NCBI RefSeq assembly: GCF_000516985.1
Contig: NW_006917095.1
Location: 3,422,942-3,486,941 of the forward strand
DNA length: 64,000 nucleotides
Source of the DNA: Pestalotiopsis fici W106-1
Lineage: Eukaryota > Ascomycota > Sordariomycetes > Amphisphaeriales > Sporocadaceae
Direction of reading: 5' to 3'
Below the pieces are notes generated by a model. That model was not told the origin of the DNA and did no database searches. It saw only the letters and a program-made list of their open reading frames with translations. Every line of letters starts with the position of its first letter. Within the stretch, counting starts at the first letter, position 1. This document shows, piece after piece, positions 20,857 through 32,147 of the stretch. Position numbers and translations under genes: made by a program.

Positions 20857-23800
20857 TTAGAGGTACTTTCGAAGCTATACAACAGTCAGCAAAGTGGTAA
20901 TACAAGACAAGAGCGCACAAACTTACATCCAATGTTAGCGTCCTCGAACTGTTTACTTCCTGATCTCGGTAAACGCCGACCAGACTTTCGCTATCCTGGA
21001 ACAAGCCCGTCTTGAGACTGATGACGATAAACTGCATGCCGGGACCGGCGTGCTCGCGAATGTAGTTCTTGATCCTTTCCACATTTGTGTTGTCCAAAGC
21101 AGCATCAACTTCATCGAGCACAAAGAACGGACTTGGTTGGTAGCTGTGAATAGCAAACAGCAGTGCGAGAGCGGCCATGGTCTTCTCACCGCCAGAAAGG
21201 TGTTCCATATCTCGGAAGCGCTTGAGCGGCGGCATGGCGTGGTACTTGATGCCAGAAAGATATGGTTTGTCGGTGTCTTCCTCGATATCCAGGTACGCTT
21301 GACCACCCAGAGGATAGTTTTCAGACCTTGTCAGGTCCTTGTAGACTTGTGAGATTTGCTCTTGGATATGCGAGAAGGCCTTATTGAACAACTCAAATCT
21401 CTTTGCCTTGATCTCGTCGAACGCCTCGCGAGCAACCTTGAAAGCCTCCTTGGATGCGTTCCATTCCTGATCCGTGGCTTGTAGTCGAGCTTCAACTACT
21501 TCAAGTCGTTCCATTGCACGCATATTGGGGTTCAATTTCTCAAGCTCCGATGTCAGGGACGAGATCTTGCTCTGCAACTTATCCTCGACCGTTTCGTCAT
21601 CGGGCTGGTAAAGTCAGCATATCGTACTCATAAGCATAAATGCGCATCGTGAAAACTTACTTCTCTGAGGTCTGCTGGGAGTTCTTCAAAGTCGATCTCG
21701 ATACCGTGATCATTCATTGCTTCTTCCATAGCCTCATCCTCAGCCTCATCAACGTCCATGGCGTCGGGGTCTTGCTGGAGGAGGTTGTCTTCATTGGGCA
21801 AGTTATCCAAGGATCCTTCGGACAACGGAATATTGATCTGCTCGAGTCGACAACGCCGAAGCAACGCAAACTTGCCAGCGCTGTTCTTTTGTACTTCTGT
21901 CTCCAGAGCACTGATAGCCTTCTGTCTGCCCTCGATATCTTTGCTCCTCTTTTGCACATCAGCCTTGGCATCGTTCACCTTTTGCGTGCGCTCGGACAGC
22001 TTCTCCCTTAGCTTCTCGTATTGCTCCTGAAGCGCGGCCAAGGCGTCCTGGTCGGAACCCATTGCCTCTTCGATCTCGGCTTTCTCGGCCTCGTATTTCT
22101 CAATATCATCTTGGAAACGCTGTAGCTGATCTCGCATGCGCTTTAGTCTGCTCTCAGAATCGGCAAGTCTAGACTTTTCCCAATTAAGGCTTCCGTTTAG
22201 ACGCGATTTCTGCAGCTCGAACTCGTTGCGCTTCTCGGCAGCTTCTTGCTCCAGACTACCCTGTTGCGCCTCGTACGCTCGAATGTCTGCGTAGCCCAAC
22301 CGCTTACAGAAATCAGCAAAGATCTTATCCTCAACCTCAGCGATTGCTTTCTTAAACTTGTCCACTGTAGATCGAGTCTTTTGCAACTTGTCGTCTTCCT
22401 CTTTGAGTTTTGGCTGCAACTCCTTAAGTTGGCGCCTGACGTTCTCGAGTTCCTTCTTCTTGCTGGTTTGGTTTTGATCAAACGCCGCAAGCTCGCTCCG
22501 GGCAAAAGACAGTCGTTGTTCAAGACCGGATAGTTCACTCTGCAGGCTTTCTTCTGCAGCGCCGCGGCGGTCTGCCTTAGGGAGCTTCTCGATCTCGTCT
22601 CGGAATTTGTCGGCCGTATTCCGCAGGTTCTGAACATCATGTTCCTCAAATCGGCGTTTGCCCTTGTGTTCAGGCCCACGACCACCAGTCATTAGACCTG
22701 CCTTGTGAATCACAAAACCTTCGAGAGTGACAGCCTTCACTTGGATACGCCGATTGTAGCAGACATCCTTGGCAATGTCTAGCGTATCGCAGACAATGGA
22801 GCCTCCGCAAGCATATGTCATGGCACGCTCCAATGATGAGTCGAAATCGATGGTATCAATGGTCAGCCGCGCGCCTTGTATGCTCTTGATGGCATTGCTG
22901 ACAGCGTTTACCTTGATATTGTCGAGAGGGAGGAATGTCATGGCGGGGAACCGTTGATCCTTGAGATACTTGATACACTCCTGGCCAGTCTTTTCCGTAT
23001 CAACCACGACCGAATCAAAGTCGCGCCCTAGAGCCGTGATGACGGCCTCGTCGTACTTCTTCTGCTTCGGTTTGCACAAGTCTCCGATCCGACCCTTGAC
23101 ACCAGGAATGACGCGCTTGAGGGAAGTGACCATTTCCTTCAAACGAGCCTCTTTGTCGTTCTGGCGACGTCCGTCGTCAGCCTCGATCAATTTCCTCAGA
23201 ACATCCTGCAGCTTTTCGTCCAGTTCAGTTCTTCGCTGGTTGGTCCTGACGCGCTCGGATTGGATACGGTTAAACTCCTTCTTCTTGGCCTCTATCTCGC
23301 CAGTCGTTTGCTTGACGAAATCCTGCACGGTATTCCGTCTTTCCTTGATTGCAGCCAACTCTGTCTCGAGTTTCTCGGCAGCTGCTTCGTAGTTCTCAAC
23401 CTTGCCTCTCAAACTGTTGACGGTAACCTGGTCAGTTTTCAATTGGCGTATCAGATTCTCCAACTTGGCCTGGTTCTCAGAGGATTTAGCCATGGCCTGA
23501 GCACGTAGTGAGTTGTACTCCTTGCGGTCTGCATCACTCAATTCCTTGCCCTGTTTCTTCATGGTCTCTTTCCATTGATCCTCAAATTGCTTCTGTGCCT
23601 TCTGCACTCTGGCCAGGTCTTTTTCAACTTTTGCAATAACCTTGGCTTGTTCGTCGCGATCTGCGCCAACATCGTTGACTCTTGCGCGGATCTGAGCAAC
23701 AGCCTGATTGGTTTGTTGGACCTTCTCCTCAAGCGGGACGAGGCTGTTTTCCTTCTCCTCGAGCTCCTTCTCCTGCCTCTTGATATGGCGCTCGACCTTG

Positions 23801-24893
23801 TGCACCTCCTGATTCACCTTGGACTGCGCCTGGCGGGCGTTCTCGAGGTCTTTTTCGAACTTTTCAACGTTGCGACGGAACTCTTTGAGGTTCTCCTGGT
23901 GTTCTTGGATCTGTGCGCTGGACTCGTCCATGATGCGTTGAAAATGGTAGAGTTTCCATAGAATATGTGTAACAATAGCCTTGTCACGCTCGTCGGTTTT
24001 GGCCTGGAAGTTTTCAGCCTCCCTCTTCTGATCTTGATACTGTTTGATCTCAGAGTTGATACCCCGGCGCCGCTGTAATTGGAAAGCCGTTGTCTCGGAA
24101 GCCTGGTCAGCCTCGGTTTGTAATCTCTCGTACTCGGCCTTGTACTCTAGACTGCCAGAAATCTGCTCGATGAGGCGAGTCAGGTCCTGCGGCGATTGGG
24201 CGGCAATGGCCTCGACATCACCCTGGAAGACGAGGAAGTTGCGAGCCTTGATGAGGATGTTCTCGGCCTCAAGGGCCTCATTGTACTGCTGGGCAGTGAC
24301 AACGCGATCATTAATGCGGTATTCACTAGCGCCCTGGTTGGTAATGGATCGTTTCCACTTCTGCTCGTCGCCTGCATCATCCTCGTAGACGGCCATGACC
24401 CAGGCGTTTTTGGGGTCGCCGCGGGTAGGGCGTTGCTCGGATTGATCGATGCCGTTTGTTTCGCCATTTGCAACACCATTCGCGGCGGGAGTGTCGGCAG
24501 ATCCATCGTCATTAATTTTGGAGGTCTTGAGGACTCGGCCACGATATACGAGGTCTTTCAGATGAGCGGATCTGAGATGCGACGATTTGATACCTAGGAC
24601 GAAGGATATCGCATCCATACTATGGCGATGGTGCTAATCAGCATGGATGCGCCAAACAGACGAGGACAAGGAGGGAGAACACACGAGTTGGACTTGCCCG
24701 ATCCATTTGGGCCAATGATTGAGGTAAAATAGGAATCACCAAACAAGAGGGTGTGGTGGCCTTTGTAGGACTTGAAGTCTATAGAGATTGAGTGTTGGTG
24801 GTTAGCAGGAGGCGCGACGCGTTGCAGTCAGGGTAAGCAGTGAACAGAAGGGAGAGACGCACTGAACAACTCCAAACGAATGAGCTTCCCCAT
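20857..24893 (-). CDS. smc1: Cohesin subunit SMC1
   Basis: Five exons, 24893-24863, 24778-24685, 24619-21661, 21604-20927 and 20874-20857, join in frame to 1259 residues, the usual SMC1 length. The first exons give MGKLIRLELF and then FKSYKGHHT with Walker A GPNGSGKS (33-40). Long heptad-rich coiled coils flank a hinge (about 540-690, including VITALGRDFDSVVVDT). The C-terminal head has the ABC signature LSGGEKT (about 1164-1170) and Walker B FFVLDEVDAALD. The last exon is only six codons (LRKYL and stop). SMC1 pairs with SMC3 and the kleisin to hold sister chromatids in the nucleus. The three smallest exons follow canonical junctions, so the model is firm. It is divergent from Gpc1 and convergent with PabAB. 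Confidence 0.95.
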
Positions 24894-27180
24894 CGTGACC
24901 GTAGGTAGCGACGACGGCGACGGTCGCGCAGACTGGCAGCGGTCGTGGGTGGTACTTGATTGTGGTGATGGCGGTGGTGGTGGTAGTGGGATGGACGCGA
25001 CTTTTGTGCGACGCGCCGAGCGGCAGAAAAGGTGTAGGTAGGCAGTAGGCCTTAGGTTGTTGATCCGAGACTATGTACAATTTGCAGGCAGGCAAGTACC
25101 TCCTAATGGTATGTAGTATTCACAAGAGGTACAACGCAGATTTCGGTGCATCCCACGCACTAGAATCGCCCCCAAGCATATAGATTGCAAAAGACACTGG
25201 CGAGTAAGAACAAAAGACGACAAGAAGACAGTAAACCCCAACGCGCGCAGCACTCAGGGATGCGAAGCTATCCCAACTTGGTTACAGTCCTGTATGCGCC
25301 TTAGCAGTGGTCAGGTACCCGGACAGTGATCTCAGTCAGGACTCAGAACACAACTATTTTTACAGACTAATTTACTACATTAGGTAATATACACGTACAT
25401 ACGCGACCCGTTGCAGCGACCTTGGGAAGTCAATTGCGTTCAACCTCGAACCCACGGCGGGGGAGCTACCTAATAAGCAAAGAGCATTGAGGTGCTGTGG
25501 GCTGGCTCTACCAGGCTGCTTGCGGGAGACGTGACTTCAGCCACAATTGTGCAGCTTCAGCCACAATTGTGCAGCTTCAAAGTGCCACATTGGAGCAGCA
25601 TCGCTCTGTTGGAGTCTGAGGCTGCTAAGGTAGTGCGGGCAGGAGGCGCTCAGGTACTTGAGCCCTGGGGCATCTCATCAGTGTCTCCGTTACGGTGCCA
25701 GAGGACGTAACAAAACGTTGATGGACGGGCGCACCGTTCGTATTCAAGCAGCTGCCGCGCAGCTGGCGGTCTACCTCGCAGCTGACCTCGGGAATGGGAG
25801 AGACAAAGTGGATTTGGGTCCTGACGGTGATGAATAACAAGAGTTGGGGGTTCCTTGGGTCTGGGCTGGGGTGCGAGTACACTACGTACCAGTGGTCACC
25901 AAGGAAAATAACTGGATCTCATCGCTTCTGGGGCTCCTTGAGCTAACAGGGTAAGGTAATTCCCCTGCTAACCTAATGCATGCAAGGCAGACGTCACAAG
26001 CATCAACAGCCTGGTTAAGGGACTGGACCACATGCTACCTACCGGACGTGATAAATGCCTGGGAAAGCTCTAGCAATGACAACACAGAGAAACGCGGTCT
26101 GGCCAGCAGCGCATTTAGTGTACGTGCTTTTCTTCTTTGCCTTTCTTTTGTGCTTGATTGTCGGGTTATTTCATGTACAATAGGCCACGGTTCTTCCACG
26201 TACCCGATATTGAATGGGTAGATAGTCGCATCTCCTCCGATATGAGGGGAGCCATCGAACAAAATAGAATTTTCATCTTATTACACGATCATTAGTTGTA
26301 CTCTTTTGACGCCAGCAAACTCCAGGCATTTCAAGAGTCCCCAGATCCGCCGTGGATAAGGTAGATAGTAGCACGTCTTAGTGGGTACCTACCGGCTCCC
26401 GTGCCAGGATCCAGCTCTTGCTCTTGGTTAATGCACATCATACTACATCATAAGCTGCCGTGTAAGCTTTCCTTCATGAACAACAGGCTCGTCCCTTATT
26501 CATCATAGAAATCTAGCATTCTACTCGACTCAGCTATCCGCTATACAGTCTACATACTCTTTGAGGTTATCCTAGACCAAGGTGGTCTAGACAAGCCCCC
26601 TCCAATACCTAGCTCCGAGAAAGCCTATCGTGACTTGTGACTCTGGGAACTTTCCCCAAAGACAGCAAGCCGCTTTCGTCCAACCAGAAGCCACCAAAGC
26701 GACACGATCCTCAACCACGACTACTCAAAGGGCAGTCCAAACACCCTCAAACTTCGCGACTTCCGCCCAACTCTGGCCTCTACCCTCACTGCGTGCAACA
26801 ATATATCTGCACGAGTCGCTCTTCCACATCTCACTGAAGACTTTCGGCAGAGTCACAAGAGAGCAGCACCCCCGGGCCTGCATCTGTTTAGTCGCTGGTC
26901 ACACGGCGTGCAGAGGCGTCTTCACTGCCACTTCCGTCGCCAACAGCACTATAGATTGTAAAGATCTTCGCCATCCGATCTCGCTGACGCACACTATCTT
27001 TGCATCTGTATACCTTGACTGCCCCGCCGGCCGTTCAGCGTTATTGAGAAGTAGCCTTGCATAAAGAAGTAAGGACCCTTCCCTCATTTCCCGACTTCTG
27101 TCGCCGCCCACCGCTCCTGCAGCGAGAACACCTGCAAATACATATATATTCCATATGCCTCGACTACTGAGAACCACTTA
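24894..27180. other. Divergent intergenic region and Gpc1 leader, no gene seen
   Basis: This 2.3 kb region separates SMC1 and Gpc1 and should carry both promoters. It contains a 20-base tandem duplication at 25535-25574. The frame at 26630-27064 has no recognisable domain and lies where the Gpc1 5' UTR is expected. A short upstream ORF ends on the Gpc1 start codon. Confidence 0.5.
25535..25574. repeat. 20-base tandem duplication with internal palindrome
   Basis: The unit CTTCAGCCACAATTGTGCAG occurs twice head to tail, followed by a partial third copy (CTTCA). Each unit carries the perfect 10-base palindrome CACAATTGTG. It lies in the SMC1/Gpc1 divergent region. It could be a protein-binding site pair, but that is inference. 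Confidence 0.7.
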
Positions 27181-27181
27181 A
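27155..27181 (+). promoter_or_regulatory. Upstream ORF whose stop overlaps the Gpc1 start (TAATG)
   Basis: An ATG at 27155 opens an eight-codon frame (MPRLLRTT) that stops with TAA at 27179-27181; the last A is the first base of the first ATG of the Gpc1 frame. Such stop-start overlap is compatible with reinitiation or with leaky scanning control. A downstream in-frame Met at 27277 is an alternative Gpc1 start. Confidence 0.5.
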
Positions 27182-28986
27182 TGGCTGACGTTTTGATCAT
27201 TAGGGGCGCGAATGCCCTCCGTCTAGTTTCGTTTCGCCACGACCTCAAGCGACTCCCTTCTCATACCGTCTCAGAAATGGCAGAAATAACGAACCAACCA
27301 ATGTCTGCATCTGCTTCCAGATCCGACAATGGCCATACTGATAGCGATCCGGTCCTGACTCCGGATGCCACCGCATCACCACCACTGAGTACTTCGTCTC
27401 CAGAGGACGCTGTGGTCGTGTCCGAAACACCCATTCTTGGCCCAAGTGGAAGTCCAAAACTGTCCAGAAATCCGTCCTTCTCGGGCAGTTCATCATATCA
27501 AGAGGATTGGGAGGCTTTTCCACCATTAGACCGTATGACTGTACTCGATTTGCTCGACAATTTTGCCTTGCCCCAGCAACTGGAAAAGATACAGAAAGGC
27601 ATAACCGCTCAGACCGAGAAGGTCCGCAAATCAAGAGATGCCATCAAGTCAAAAAGCCACCAAGCTAGAGAGCGCATGGTCGAGCAGTGGCGCCGACGGG
27701 TGCCCTCCGCCGAGGAACAGCTGGACAAGTATCGCGCTCGCATGAAGAAGAATGTCGACAGACTTGGCCGACAATGGAATGACACCAAGATCATCACGGC
27801 GCGTGAGAAGGTCTCGTTCATTTTCGGTGTCATGAACATCTTCCTCAGTGGCTACCTCATCGGTGCCTACCCGGAATATTTCCACCTCTGGTACACGGCC
27901 CAGTTGCTGTACTTTATGCCGATCCGCTTCTACTCTTACCATAAGCGGGGCTACCATTACTTTCTGGCTGATCTCTGCTACTTTGTCAACTTTCTTTTGG
28001 CTCTCGCCATTTGGGCCTTTCCCTCGTCGAAGCGTATGTTCGTTTCGGCCTTTTGCCTGGCCTTTGGCAATAATGCGGTAGCCATCATCATGTGGCGCAA
28101 CTCGCTCGTTTTCCACAGCTTTGACAAGGTTACTTCGTTGTTTATTCACATAATGCCGTGTGTGACGTTACATTGCATCACACATCTCATTCCCGAGGAG
28201 CTGCAGAAGGAGCGGTTTCCAGCACTTTGGACTGTCAAGACCTCGCCGCCGGGATCCCCAACGGCGTATGCGAACATCATATCCATGCTGGCCTGGTCGA
28301 CTATTCCTTACCTGTTCTGGCAGCTTAGCTACTATTTCTTCATCACCGTACGCCGCCGCGAGAAGATTGCCGCCGGCCGCCCAACATCATTCACCTGGCT
28401 ACTCAAGTCCTACTCCAAAGCTTGGATCGGCAGGCTTGTACTCTCGCTTCCCGAGTCTCTACACGAGCCTGCTTTCATGTTGATCCAGTACTCGTATGCT
28501 GTTCTCACCATGTTACCATGTCCTTTGTGGTTCTACAGCCGCTGGGCGTCCGCTGCATTCCTCATGGGTGTATTCACCTGGAGTGTATACAATGGCTCTA
28601 CTTACTACATTGATGTTTTTGGCAAACGATTCCAGAAAGAGTTGGAGCTGATGAAGGCTGAGGTTTCCAAATGGCAAAACAGTACGTGTTCTGAATCGTG
28701 AACTATCCTCGGGATTGCATTCCCCAACATGTGCATCTGAATGCAGCTGACACGGAATCCAGGTCCTGATCTCATACTTTTGTCCCCTGTTGCCACTCCA
28801 GCGGATGAGAAAAAGGGCAGAGCACCAGCCTTGGATGCTTCTATGGAAATGCAGGCCCGGGAAAGGAGGACTGTGATGGAAGGCAGTGTGCGCGCCGTGG
28901 ATTCAGCTACTGGAGCACACCTCGATGTCGACTCAATTCCTCTACTCAACGATGAAAGCGCGGCCGAGGCCAAGAAGACTTCATGA
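27181..28986 (+). CDS. gpc1: Glycerophosphocholine acyltransferase Gpc1
   Basis: Two exons, 27181-28681 and 28763-28986 (81 nt intron), encode 574 residues. The core matches the Gpc1 (DUF2838) family: a basic helical segment before the membrane part, then FIFGVMNIFLSGYLIGAYPE, YHKRGYHYFLADLCYFVN, GNNAVAIIMWRNSLVFHS and HIMPCVTLHCITHL, with about seven to eight membrane segments. The family acylates glycerophosphocholine with acyl-CoA to lysophosphatidylcholine at the endoplasmic reticulum, as part of phosphatidylcholine remodelling. The first about 100 residues are Ser/Pro-rich and probably disordered. The start may be 27181 or 27277 (MAEITNQP). The second exon encodes a hydrophilic cytosolic tail. 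Confidence 0.9.
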
Positions 28987-30214
28987 GGTGAAACTACGCA
29001 ACGGGTATGTCGCGGTATACCGCATACCTCTTCACCTCAGCACCTTATGATAGTACGAGAGAACGAGTTTGATGTGAAAGAATGGATTAGTTTGCAAGTA
29101 TATTTTGTGGCTTTGATTTGGCGTTTATGACGATCAATCGAGGGAGAGGTTGCATTTATGAACAGTCTTTGGCGGCGTGAAGCGCGGTTGTTTTTCTTCA
29201 TAGTACTTGATACCCATTTAATACAGTCTTGTCTCATGATTTACGCGATCATGTTGCTTGAACCGGGCATTTGCGTGTGACGCGACTTATTTGCGACTTG
29301 ACATGCTTTTGACATATGTATACATACAAATATAACATACCCAGCTGTTTATGTGGTGATCATATTCCATGCCAATTTGCAGCACACAGGCTTGCATAGG
29401 CGCTCGTCGAAAGTTTTTAATCTTGACTACTACGGGCCTTGGGGTAAATCAGTGTCATGGATAATATACCTTTACAAATTGATCAATCGAGATGATGTGG
29501 TAGGCTAACTTGCGTCAAAAACTGCCAGAAAAGTCGAGTGTCGTACAACCAGTAACAGGCGACTTTATGGTATGGAAACAACGACAAAAACTTATTCAAT
29601 CACGTGCTAATGAATATCAGTTGCTTGTCACCTTGATACATTGATTTGTCTAATGTATCTGTATCTAGCAGTGGGGGGAGCCGACTTGGAGCTGCCAAGT
29701 TTGGGAATTGATCGTGATGTCTCGTACTATCATGATGTGCGCAAAAGCACAGATTCCCCAAAAACATCACCGAGATATCGTTATTCCCCAACTCCCATCC
29801 ACCATTTGGAAAGCCCCGTCGCTGTCATGTGTTTAATATTGGTAAAGAAAAGAAAAAGTGATGATATACGCTTCGAAAAGGCCAAATAAAAAAAAAGAAG
29901 AAGAATACACAAGCAGTTCTAATGCTTAATGAGACTTGCGGTGTGATGCCTTGGTTCGCAAAAGTCGCCGTCCCTTTTTGTCCTCCCCTTCATCTAACGC
30001 CATCGAATGCACTCTGAGGGGGTATTACGTGCAAAGCCTTTCCTTGTTTGTTCGTCGTCGTCGTCATCAAAATAAAATAGGTCGTAGCGGGGAGAAGTTC
30101 CGGAGTTGTGTTTTGGTTTGTCGTTACTTTACCATGCAATGGCTGATTTGAGTTGTGTGTGTTCCTGATCCAACAAGAGTTGAGAGGGGTTCTTATTCTA
30201 TCGTCGAGGTTTCA
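28987..30214. other. Intergenic between convergent genes, no gene seen
   Basis: The 3' flanks of Gpc1 and Cdh1 meet here. The left part is AT-rich. Near 29886-29903 lies an A/GAA-rich tract. No supportable coding or RNA feature. Confidence 0.5.
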
Positions 30215-32147
30215 TTACCGGATTACGCTCCACTCAGCAAGTCGTCCTCCACCTCCATCAGAGTCTTCTCGGGTGCCGGGTCTCCTCCCAAATACTGTCC
30301 AGAATCTGAGCGTCTCATCGCCGGCACCTGTTACTACCGTACGACCGTCTGGGCTCATTGCAAGATAGAGCACTCGGTAGGTATGACCTGTCAGACTGGC
30401 CACTTGCGTCATGGAGGGGTACTTCCAGACAACGATCTGGTTCTGGCTGTAACCGTGCGTTGATACGATTTCATTGGAGTTTTTCGACCAGGCAATGTTG
30501 CACACCTGGCTTCCCGTATCTACCTCGTTGATCACGGTGCCACGAACAGTATCGTGGAATATGATTCTTCGGTCAGCCGTTCCGCCACCCGACGCCAACA
30601 AGCCCTTCTGGTGTGGTGACCATGATATTGCCTTCACGGCTGCTGTGTGGTCCGAGAACTTCCATAGTGGTGTATCCGAGAGCTTGTCCCAGACCATCAA
30701 CTTGTTATCATTGCCACCACTAGCAAGTTGGCCATCGTCGCAGTTCCATTTCAGACCACAAACCTCTTGTTTATGCCCAACGAGTTTTCGGAACCATTGG
30801 TCGGGGGCACGCACATCTCGATGATATATCAGTCGGTCTCTTGAACCAGACGTCAAAATATGCGTGTTCCATGCAAGGGAACCCACTCGGGCAGTGTGGC
30901 CCGTCATAGTACGCAATCTTCTTGACCTTTCGGCATCCCAAATCTGTACAAGGCCCTTGCCGGTACCGATGGCAAGATGCGTTCCCTTTTGAATCCATGA
31001 CACACTGGTTACTGTGTCATCCTCGAGGGTACAAAGCTTGTTTACCCTACTGGTTTGTGCATTCCACATGTAAACGCTGGACCCCAGTCCAACGCCAAGC
31101 ACGTTGGCACTTCCCCAATCCACCAGATTCAAATAGAAATCATCTGCCAGTTCGGGGGCATCTAGCACCTTGTACGGCACTTTGGACACGGCTCTTGGTT
31201 GACGCCGCGGACTAAGCAGCATCTGTTGACTGCCAAAGCGGACTGGTGATAGACTGTATATCTCAGATCTGGTATCTAGATTTGGGCCGTGCCTGCTCTG
31301 TGGTGTTCTAGAAGGTGTGGGATGTCCAGCAACATTTGTGTGATGCCGTGGCGACAGGTAGGAGAAGAGATTTTTGTGTGGGGTAGAAGGAGTGAAGGAC
31401 GAAGGCAATGATGAAGGTGGATTGTTGTTGGGCGGTGTGCTAGATCTCGTAGGGTCATGAACACGAGTAGAGTGGTTAGAAATCGAGGCCTCTGGCGACA
31501 TTGCTGGTGGGGTTGCCTGTGGTATCGAACTTTCAAACAGTTCTGATCGCAACAAGGTTGAAAAGGTGCGATTAGCTTCCTCTGTCCTCTGAAAATGCAA
31601 TTCACCATGAGGTGTTCTCTTCTTCTGTCGCGAGGGCGTAGCTGGCGACCCTTCATCATGCAACAGGCTGAAGCTCGCATGGAGATCTTGACCAGAGCGG
31701 GAGGGGATGAATCTAGTCGCAGTTAGCTGCCATGTTCTCCTGCGATAAAGATTCAATGATGGCAGTGAGACCACTTCAACGATGACGGGACTCATGCTCA
31801 GCCCAAGGTAGAGACAACACATACCTGTCTCCATTGATCCGCTGCCGCTTCCTACTAGGACTTGCGCCAGGCGTACTCTCGCGGCGCTCGGAAGAGAGCT
31901 CACGCGATAAGGCTTTTGTCAGGATTTCGGGGTCTATACCGCTCACACTGCTGGTAGTCCCTCTCGAATGGCGAACGGCTTTGGCATTGCCAATATCGCT
32001 ATTGATCCTCGGTTCCAGGCGGCCCCTTTCGGACACTGGAGGAGGGGTGGATATCCTCGCAGGTGTAGCAGTATTTGGGCTATGAATTTCTACCACTGCA
32101 CGCTTTGATGGCGCGATGCCCGCCGGACATCCTGGCGCTATCGTCAT
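30215..32147 (-). CDS. cdh1: APC/C co-activator Cdh1 (Fizzy-related, WD40)
   Basis: Two exons, 32147-31825 and 31712-30215, join across a 112 nt intron to 606 residues. The junction rebuilds the C-box, DRFIP at 107-111, within GDRFIPSRSGQDL. The linker has many SP/TP sites (STPGASPSRKRQ, PSRTPQSR, LSPRRQPR), the usual targets of CDK inhibition. The signature KVPYKVLDAPELADDFYLNL leads into a seven-bladed WD40 propeller. The protein ends in Ile-Arg, the tail that docks on APC/C. These features fit Cdh1 rather than Cdc20. It directs ubiquitination at mitotic exit and in G1. The start is the first ATG in the exon-1 frame (MTIAPGCPAG); an upstream ATG at 32280 opens an out-of-frame ORF that overlaps it, so the true 5' end is less sure. 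Confidence 0.92.

Noticed and set aside
26630..27064. 144-residue plus-strand frame upstream of Gpc1
   Set aside because: No domain or plausible protein composition; position fits a 5' UTR.
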